Below, piece by piece: positions 58,591 to 63,568 of a stretch of DNA of 63,568 bases (the first letter of the stretch is position 1; every line of letters starts with the position of its first letter). The notes under the pieces were generated by a model. The model saw nothing but the letters and a program-made list of their open reading frames with translations. It ran no database searches and had not been told where the DNA came from. Location: NCBI GenBank assembly GCA_016288755.1, contig JAEELE010000139.1, positions 1-63,568 on the forward strand, written 5' to 3'. Origin of the DNA: Oscillospiraceae bacterium. Its GTDB lineage: Bacteria > Bacillota > Clostridia > Oscillospirales > Ruminococcaceae. A program made the translations under genes and the position numbers.

Positions 58591-60462
58591 TTACTTCCCG
58601 GGAGCGAGCTGCTCCTTCGTGATGAGATTCGCAAGGAAGTTGAGAACCTTTGCGGTGTCATCCGCATCAATATTGTTGTCACCGGTCACGTCGGCATTCG
58701 CCTTGCCCTTTGTGCTCACGGTGATCTCCTTGTCCTCCGCGCAGAAGCGCGCCAGCAGAACCGCGTCTGCCACGTCGACCGAGCCGTTGCAGTCCACGTC
58801 GCCCCAGTCTGCCTCGGGGATCGGTGCCGCTGTGGTGTCCTGCGGCGTGGTGGTGGTTTCGGGCTGCGAAGTCGTGGTCTCCTTCGGCGTATCGGAGATC
58901 ACAACGTGGGAGCCGTGATTGCCGCCGACCGTGCCGCCGTCGAGGTTCGAGCCCTCGGTGTTGGCATAGCTGGAATAGAACTCGCTCAGCGAGAGACCGG
59001 TGCCGTTGATGCCCAGCGGATGCTGGTGATCCAGACCGATGTACTTGCCGGTCGTCTGGGTCTGCCAGAGCGCCTTCTCAAAGAGCGCGTACTTGTCCTC
59101 TTCCCATGTGATCGTGGTGCCGTTGCTCTTTTCGGAGACACCGTTGATGCTGTAGGAGAAGCCTGCCCAGAGTCCGCCGGTATCGCCGGAGTTGGTGTTC
59201 AGGCACCAGAAGGTGTGGTTGATGTGGTGATTGATCATGTAGTCACGCAGCAGCGTCATCCACTTCTGGTTCTCTGCGCCGTCCATATGACCGCCCCACT
59301 CGCCGATCAGCAGCGGTGCGATGTCCTCGTGGTTGATGAACTCCCATGTGTCGCGCCAGTAGTCTGCGAGCAGCGTCTCGGTGGTGAAGTTCTTGTCAAA
59401 CCAGGTCTGTGCGTAGACGGAAGGACCGTAGTCGTGCGGAGAGTAGACGATCTGCGAATTGCCGGTGCCGTCGAGCTTGATCGGCCATTCGCGGACGCCG
59501 CGGAGGTTGCCGCCCCACCATGCACCGATGTACGGCGAATTGTCGCGGCGGTCGCCCATGCCCCAGTAGTCGCCCTCCATCGCGCCGCTCATCGACTGCT
59601 CAACGCCTTCGATAAGGATCAGTGCGTTCGGGTTGACCTTGAGAATGGCATTTGCGCACTTTGTTGCGGCATAAGCCCAGTTGTTTTCGTCGGTGGAGCC
59701 GTCCCACTTGGCAGCTTCGTCGCCCTCCTGACCCTTGCCGTGCGGCTCATTCTCGAGGTCGAAGCCGAGCAGCGTGTCGTCGTTCTTGTACTCGTTTGCC
59801 ATCCAGACCAGCGAGTCGATCCATACCTGGGTCGTGACGCCTGCCTTGCCGTACCAGAGATTGTAGTTGTGACCGGAGTTGTCCGCGTGCGGGCTGTGCA
59901 CGTCGATGAAGCACTTCATGCCGTACTTCTTCAGCTTGCTGAGAATGATTTCAAAGCCCTTTTTGCTGTTGACATGGGTCTTGCCGTCCGCTTCGACGAA
60001 ATCCTTGTTGATGCTGCCGTAGGTGCCTGCCTTGGTAATCGTTCCGTCCTCACCCTTCACGTCTGTCGGCGGGTTGTAGCACGCCTGCAGACCGCCGCCG
60101 GAGATCGGCGGATCCTCGCCGTTCATCATTTCGACCAGCAGCTCGGAGGAGAACGGGAAGCGGATGATGTTGATGCCTCTGTCGGAGCATTCCCGCAGCA
60201 GATCGTCGCAGTCGGCGGCGTAGAGATAGTGCGGGCAGCGCTCGGAGCAGTTGAAGCCGAACCAGTTTGCGCCGGTCAGCCAGACCTCGTTGCCGTCCTT
60301 GTCGAACAGGCGGCTGCCCTCCGCGTGCAGCCAGTCGTCGTTGGTGTCGTCGGCAGCTGCTGCAGAAAAGCTCTGCTTCACGGTGTCACCCGTCAGCGAG
60401 AGCGTTCCCGTCGCTGCGACGACTGCTGCCATCATCAGTGACAGCCAGTGCTTTGCTTTCAT
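58591..60462 (-). CDS. Glycoside hydrolase family 5 endoglucanase with C-terminal dockerin
   Basis: A 623-residue secreted enzyme expected to cut beta-1,4-glucan (cellulose). A signal peptide (about residues 1-37) precedes the GH5 barrel (about 45-500). The acid/base Glu lies in LENEP (E239), the nucleophile Glu in IGEWGG (E388), and the substrate-site motifs NIIRFPFS, FIDVHSPH and PHDYGP are present. A Thr/Pro-rich linker (about 520-550) leads to a type I dockerin (553-613: GDVDCNGSVDVADAVLLAR, GDNNIDADDTAKVL). This is a classical cellulosomal cellulase. The substrate call is from family resemblance; other beta-glucans are possible. GGGGGAA precedes the ATG. No promoter was identified. Confidence 0.94.
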   Translation of the reverse strand: MKAKHWLSLMMAAVVAATGTLSLTGDTVKQSFSAAAADDTNDDWLHAEGSRLFDKDGNEVWLTGANWFGFNCSERCPHYLYAADCDDLLRECSDRGINIIRFPFSSELLVEMMNGEDPPISGGGLQACYNPPTDVKGEDGTITKAGTYGSINKDFVEADGKTHVNSKKGFEIILSKLKKYGMKCFIDVHSPHADNSGHNYNLWYGKAGVTTQVWIDSLVWMANEYKNDDTLLGFDLENEPHGKGQEGDEAAKWDGSTDENNWAYAATKCANAILKVNPNALILIEGVEQSMSGAMEGDYWGMGDRRDNSPYIGAWWGGNLRGVREWPIKLDGTGNSQIVYSPHDYGPSVYAQTWFDKNFTTETLLADYWRDTWEFINHEDIAPLLIGEWGGHMDGAENQKWMTLLRDYMINHHINHTFWCLNTNSGDTGGLWAGFSYSINGVSEKSNGTTITWEEDKYALFEKALWQTQTTGKYIGLDHQHPLGINGTGLSLSEFYSSYANTEGSNLDGGTVGGNHGSHVVISDTPKETTTSQPETTTTPQDTTAAPIPEADWGDVDCNGSVDVADAVLLARFCAEDKEITVSTKGKANADVTGDNNIDADDTAKVLNFLANLITKEQLAPGK

Positions 60463-60511
60463 GGTAAATTCCCCCTCATTGAAATTTGCGCCGTTTCCGG
60501 CACTGGTTTAG

Positions 60512-60547
60512 CCGGTGCCCGCGCGCCCTCTCTGCGCGGGACAGCCG
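60512..60547 (-). terminator. Hairpin between the SseB-like gene and the GH5 gene
   Basis: Stem CCCGCGC/GCGCGGG (60518-60524 with 60534-60540) inside GGTG-rich flanks, shortly after the stop at 60560 on the minus strand. No T-tract is seen, so it may only partly terminate and could regulate GH5 readthrough. Confidence 0.45.
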
Positions 60548-60559
60548 GTGAAAGCCGAA

Positions 60560-61459
60560 TCAGAAAATGCCGAACCGCTTCTTCTCGTAGAAGGGCTTGC
60601 CCTCCGTGACGAGCTGCTTCGCGCGGATATTGCCCGCGGGTACGCACTCCAGCGGCAGATCGGTATAATCCGCACACTCGGTGGAGACAGCCTCGCTCAC
60701 TGCGCTGATGTCGTCGTCCTCTGCGGCGGTCTCCAGCGCGACGAGCAGAAAGCGCTCGCCGTTCTCGCGCTCCTCGCCGATATATGCCTTCTTGACGAAC
60801 TTGAACTTTTTGATGCAGCTCTTGACCGCGCCGAGCAGGTCCTCGGTGATCGCGGACTCCTCGGGCTCAGCAGCCTCGTCGGCAGCCTTCTTCGCCTCGA
60901 GGTCTGCCATTGCCTGCCGGATGGCGTCCTGCTGGGCAGCCTGCATCTGCTCGGGCGTGGGACCCGCGGGCTGCTGCGAGACCGGCTGGGGCGGGGGCGG
61001 TGCGAGCGGGACATTGGTCAGGTCGCCGCCGCGCTCGCCGATCGCGATGATCTGCTGGCGCACAAGGCACAGTGCCGACCCGAACGGGTTGATGACTACG
61101 CCGTTGATTGCCTCGTTGCTGCGGATAAACTGATACAGATCCATGAAGCTCATGACGATGATCTGCGGCTTGTCCTCGGGGCTGCGGTTTTTGCGCAGCT
61201 CGATCTCGTCGGTGTAGGCGGGCATGAATTTGTCGCCCTTGCCGTTGGTCATGATCTGGAATGCGATCTGGACGCGCACCTGCTCGCCGGGCTTCGGGGT
61301 CTCGTCGGGGCGCTTGACCAGCGCGGGCACGAGATATTTCGCCTCGACAGCTGCCTGCAGGAATGCGAGCTCGTGTTCACGGTTGTGGAGATCGAGCTTA
61401 AAGGTCGCCATAGCGTCCACAAGAACCGGATTGGTTACCGGTTTCATCGGTTCTGGCAT
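60560..61459 (-). CDS. SseB-like protein
   Basis: A 299-residue cytoplasmic protein. Residues about 1-150 match the SseB N-terminal domain (HNREHELAFLQAAVEAKYLVP, FMPAYTDEIEL and an AINGVVINPFG segment), and residues about 205-299 a second, C-terminal SseB-like domain. The two are joined by a Pro/Gln linker (PPPPQPVSQQPAGP) and a Glu/Ala coiled helix. SseB proteins have no firmly known function; in E. coli the name comes from serine sensitivity, and type VII-like or effector-linked uses are also known. It has its own promoter with a GGAGGAA ribosome binding site. Confidence 0.8.
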   Translation of the reverse strand: MPEPMKPVTNPVLVDAMATFKLDLHNREHELAFLQAAVEAKYLVPALVKRPDETPKPGEQVRVQIAFQIMTNGKGDKFMPAYTDEIELRKNRSPEDKPQIIVMSFMDLYQFIRSNEAINGVVINPFGSALCLVRQQIIAIGERGGDLTNVPLAPPPPQPVSQQPAGPTPEQMQAAQQDAIRQAMADLEAKKAADEAAEPEESAITEDLLGAVKSCIKKFKFVKKAYIGEERENGERFLLVALETAAEDDDISAVSEAVSTECADYTDLPLECVPAGNIRAKQLVTEGKPFYEKKRFGIF

Positions 61460-61535
61460 GGGGGTTCCTCCTTAAAAATAAAATGAAATTGTGATCAGGT
61501 ATCACGGCACAGAATTGTGCTGTGCTGTTCTCCTT

Positions 61536-61564
61536 ATTGTACCATATCGGGCGCGAAAATGCAA
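61536..61564 (-). promoter_or_regulatory. Sigma-A promoter for the SseB-like gene
   Basis: On the minus strand TTGCAT, 17 bases, TACAAT with TGG in front; 76 bases upstream of the start codon. Confidence 0.82.
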
Positions 61565-61577
61565 GGCTTTCGCGGAA

Positions 61578-62276
61578 TTATTCGGCAAAGTGCCTGTCCT
61601 GCCCGTCCACGATCAGCCCGCAGATGCCGTTTTCCTTCACGCATGCCGCATAATCCTCGGTGCAGGTGAGCGTGCGCTCGGTGAGGATGCCGCCGCGGAA
61701 GGCGGATTCCCAGTGCGCGTCCGACCCGGACGTCCGCAGCAGCCCGAAGCTGTCCGCATACCACTGTGCACGCTCGTTGAAGACCTCGAGCCGGTTGCCG
61801 GCATTCCAGACCTCTGCCGCATCGACCTTGTCGGGCAGCAGCCGGATCGCCTGCACATACCATTCCTCGCGGAAGGGATGCGCCTGTACCAGACAGCCGC
61901 CCTCTGCGCGGATCAGCGCGAGATAATCAGTCGGCGAAACGGCAGTGACCTCCGGATGTGCCGCAAGCCACTGCGGGGAAAGCCCGTAGGTGAGAAAATC
62001 GGTGCCCTCCCAGCTGTATTCCCAGCCGAACGCGACGGTCAGCCCGATCGCACTGCCCGCTTCCTTTGCGTGATAGTACCCGAGACAGAACTGCCGCACC
62101 CATTCCTCCCACGGCAGTGCGCGGTCGACGCAGGTGTTGCCGTGATAGAAGTGGTCGGTGACGATCATGCCGTCGTAGCCTGCCGCTCTGCATGCTCTTG
62201 CCATGTCGGCTGCGGATGCCCTGCCGCAGCGGCTTGCTTCTGCGGTATGTGTGTGCGTTTCCCAACGCATAATCAT
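61578..62276 (-). CDS. PHP domain metal-dependent phosphoesterase
   Basis: The 232-residue protein has the PHP motifs: METHTHTAE-like opening (WETHTHTAEAS), VTDHFYHGN, the later FGWEYSW, QAHPF and the final GSDAHWESA. These place three metals for phosphate-ester hydrolysis. The family includes histidinol phosphatase and nucleotide 5'-phosphatases, so its substrate is open; histidinol phosphatase is one possibility. The start at 62276 has AGAGGAA six bases upstream. It lies 18 bases after the DUF4321 gene, so the two are probably co-transcribed. Confidence 0.85.
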   Translation of the reverse strand: MIMRWETHTHTAEASRCGRASAADMARACRAAGYDGMIVTDHFYHGNTCVDRALPWEEWVRQFCLGYYHAKEAGSAIGLTVAFGWEYSWEGTDFLTYGLSPQWLAAHPEVTAVSPTDYLALIRAEGGCLVQAHPFREEWYVQAIRLLPDKVDAAEVWNAGNRLEVFNERAQWYADSFGLLRTSGSDAHWESAFRGGILTERTLTCTEDYAACVKENGICGLIVDGQDRHFAE

Positions 62277-62294
62277 GGATGTTCCTCTTTTCTG

Positions 62295-62564
62295 TCAGCT
62301 TGTCTTGATCGCCTTTGCGATCTTCGGTGCGAGCACAAGTGCCAGCGCGATGAGCAGGACCTGCAGGATGTTGATATCGACATGCAGCCCGAGGTTCATC
62401 TGCAGCACATGCAGATCGAGCGCTTTGGTGTCAAATCCGAAGGTCGCGCCCAGACCGAGCCAGGAGACGGATTTGTAGGTGGATTTTGCGCAGAGGTCGC
62501 CGAGAAACGAGCCGGTGAGAACGGCAGCGACGAGGCAAAAGAACAGTGTCAGCTTGAATTTCAT
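62295..62564 (-). CDS. Small membrane protein (DUF4321-like)
   Basis: An 89-residue protein with two membrane helices, near residues 5-22 and 65-83, joined by a conserved-looking loop (SWLGLGATFGFDTKALDLHV). This matches the layout of DUF4321 proteins of Firmicutes, whose role is unknown; they often lie beside maf, radC or rod-shape genes. AAGGAAGGG precedes the ATG. It is followed closely by the PHP gene. Confidence 0.75.
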   Translation of the reverse strand: MKFKLTLFFCLVAAVLTGSFLGDLCAKSTYKSVSWLGLGATFGFDTKALDLHVLQMNLGLHVDINILQVLLIALALVLAPKIAKAIKTS

Positions 62565-62661
62565 GATTGTTTCCCTTCCTTTTCTTTGTTCTGTGTGTCT
62601 GTATCTTTGTTTCTCCGGAGTACTCCGAACGTGCGTTCTGATTCTCCGTCAGAGCCGAAAT

Positions 62662-63099
62662 TCAGTGTCCCGTGGAGCCGAAGCCGCCCTGACCGCGTGC
62701 GGTGTCCGGGAGGGTCTCCGCCTCGCAGACCTCGGGCAGCAGAACGGGCACGGCGATGAGCTGTGCGATGCGCATGCCGTCGGTGACGGTGAAGGGCATG
62801 TCGCTCTGGTTGATCAGCGGGACGCGGATCTCGCCGCGGTAGTCGCTGTCGATGATGCCGACGCCGTTTGCCATGCCGATGCCGTGCTTGGTCGAGAGCC
62901 CGGAGCGTGCACAGAGCATCAGCATGATGTCGGCACGGTCGGGGGCGGCAGCCAGCCCGGTCGGAATGAGGCAGATCGCATGCGGTTCAATGGTGACAGG
63001 CTGATCGAGACATGCGGAGAGGTCGAGCCCGGCGCTGCAAGCCGTCGCGCGCACGGGCAGAACAGCACCCGCTTTCAGGCGCTGAAAGGTGAGCTTCAT
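62662..63099 (-). CDS. dut: dUTP diphosphatase
   Basis: A 145-residue trimeric dUTPase, which keeps uracil out of DNA by hydrolysing dUTP to dUMP. The five motifs can be seen: SAGLDLSA (1), CARSGLSTKHGIG (2), GIIDSDYRGEI (3), RIAQLI (4) and GQGGFGSTG (5) at the C-terminus. The ATG at 63097-63099 has an AAAGG...GGAG stretch upstream; an alternative ATG seven codons earlier is possible. It has its own promoter. Confidence 0.95.
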   Translation of the reverse strand: MKLTFQRLKAGAVLPVRATACSAGLDLSACLDQPVTIEPHAICLIPTGLAAAPDRADIMLMLCARSGLSTKHGIGMANGVGIIDSDYRGEIRVPLINQSDMPFTVTDGMRIAQLIAVPVLLPEVCEAETLPDTARGQGGFGSTGH

Positions 63100-63133
63100 C
63101 GCTCCACCGCCTTTCATGGTACATATTTCTTTT

Positions 63134-63162
63134 ATTATAGCACAATTCCTCGAAGAATGCAA
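63134..63162 (-). promoter_or_regulatory. Sigma-A promoter for dut
   Basis: On the minus strand TTGCAT, 17 bases, TATAAT with TGC in front; 34 bases upstream of the chosen start codon. Confidence 0.87.
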
Positions 63163-63184
63163 GCAGTAGACGAAAAATAAAGAA

Positions 63185-63292
63185 ACAAGAAGGGAGGAGG
63201 GAGGAGGGAGCAGGGAGGAGGGCAAGTTATGAGTGAGGAGTGAGAAGTGAGGAGTTGTTCCGTTCAACCGTCTGCTGATTGAAAGAAGCATT
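63185..63292 (+). repeat. Dispersed purine-rich repeat head leading into the tandem array
   Basis: GGGAGGAG and GAGGAGTGAGAAGTGAGGAG units, TTGTTCCG, then CTGCTGATTGAAAGAAGCA, in the same order as the inverted copy at 53945-53990. No gene lies between the dut promoter and the right window edge (63163-63568). Confidence 0.75.
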
Positions 63293-63568
63293 GGGAGCAT
63301 TGACCGATCAGAAGGCGCGCCAGCGCCGTGCAGTTACGCGACTTGGGAGGCTCCGCGAACATGTACCCGGAGGGAATCGCCCGCCCGGGCTCCGGGCTGG
63401 GAGCATTGACCGATCAGAAGGCGCGTCAGCGCCGTGCAGTTACGTGACTTGGGAGGCTCCGCAAAAATGTACCCGGAGGGAATCGCCCGCCCGGGCTCCG
63501 GGCTGGGAGCATTGACCGATCAGAAGGCGCGCCGGCGCCGTGCAGTTACGCGACTTGGGAGGCTCCGC
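63293..63568 (+). repeat. 106-bp tandem repeat (at least 2.6 copies, continues past window)
   Basis: Units start at 63293, 63399 and 63505, each opening GGGAGCATTGACCGATCAGA. The units differ at only a few bases. They contain short inverted repeats (AAGGCGCG...CGCC; GGGAGGCTCCGC; CCGCCCGGGCTCCGGGC). A diverged single copy lies inverted at about 53829-53945. Confidence 0.9.

Noticed and set aside
63293-63568. CRISPR-like direct repeats
   Set aside because: Units of 106 bp are identical throughout with no unique spacers, so this is an ordinary tandem repeat.

Overview
The window is a chromosomal segment of a GC-rich Gram-positive bacterium, most likely a cellulosome-forming member of the Ruminococcus group (Oscillospiraceae). 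The housekeeping genes are of Firmicutes type (NAD-dependent ligA, Rel, spoVG, zapA, LexA, rpsB-tsf, hemZ). Five proteins carry type I dockerins, and one of these also has a cohesin, which is the signature of cellulosome builders. No rRNA, tRNA, CRISPR array, prophage or transposase was found.

Layout, left to right. 1-5 kb: maf (cut by the window edge), ligA, a GNAT acetyltransferase, a small membrane protein, a cysteine-rich unknown protein and hisI-hisE, all on the minus strand. 5-13.3 kb: a secreted M6 protease with an N-terminal dockerin, a 1552-residue polytopic membrane protein and a secreted beta-helix protein with an internal dockerin. 13.5-24.6 kb: a flavin-reductase-like protein, a helical unknown, a Wzz-like membrane protein, and the run recJ / small membrane protein / rel / P-loop kinase / metallo-beta-lactamase-fold hydrolase / hemZ. 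25-28.7 kb: yfhO, a NUDIX hydrolase and spoVG. 28.8-33.9 kb: murC-lexA-zapA-U32 peptidase-GNAT. 34-37 kb: a lipoprotein with a predicted zinc-protease motif and a voltage-gated K+ channel. 37-44.6 kb: rpsB-tsf, a cohesin-dockerin adaptor scaffoldin, glyA, a cation/proton antiporter and glmU. 44.8-53.8 kb: an M15 peptidase lipoprotein, a wall amidase, a free-standing FkbH protein, and tRNA/rRNA modification genes (TtcA-like, tsaD, tRNA1 methyltransferase, rsmI) with an M24 peptidase. 54-60.5 kb: an operon of ECF sigma factor, membrane-anchored anti-sigma-like sensor and secreted dockerin protein, then a GH5 cellulase with a dockerin. 60.5-63.6 kb: SseB-like protein, PHP phosphoesterase, DUF4321 protein, dut, and a 106-bp tandem repeat running off the right edge.

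Two themes stand out. First, cellulosome parts are scattered among housekeeping genes, and the sigma / anti-sigma / dockerin operon looks like a self-regulated extracellular sensing unit: the anti-sigma ectodomain and the co-transcribed dockerin protein share domains, and an ECF-type promoter lies in front of the sigma gene. Second, the intergenic DNA is full of dispersed repeats: purine-rich heads that sit directly after stop codons, a two-hairpin element whose stems differ in sequence but not in shape, a cascade of about eight perfect hairpins, and the 106-bp tandem array. Housekeeping promoters are strikingly uniform, with a 17-bp spacer and a TGn extended -10.
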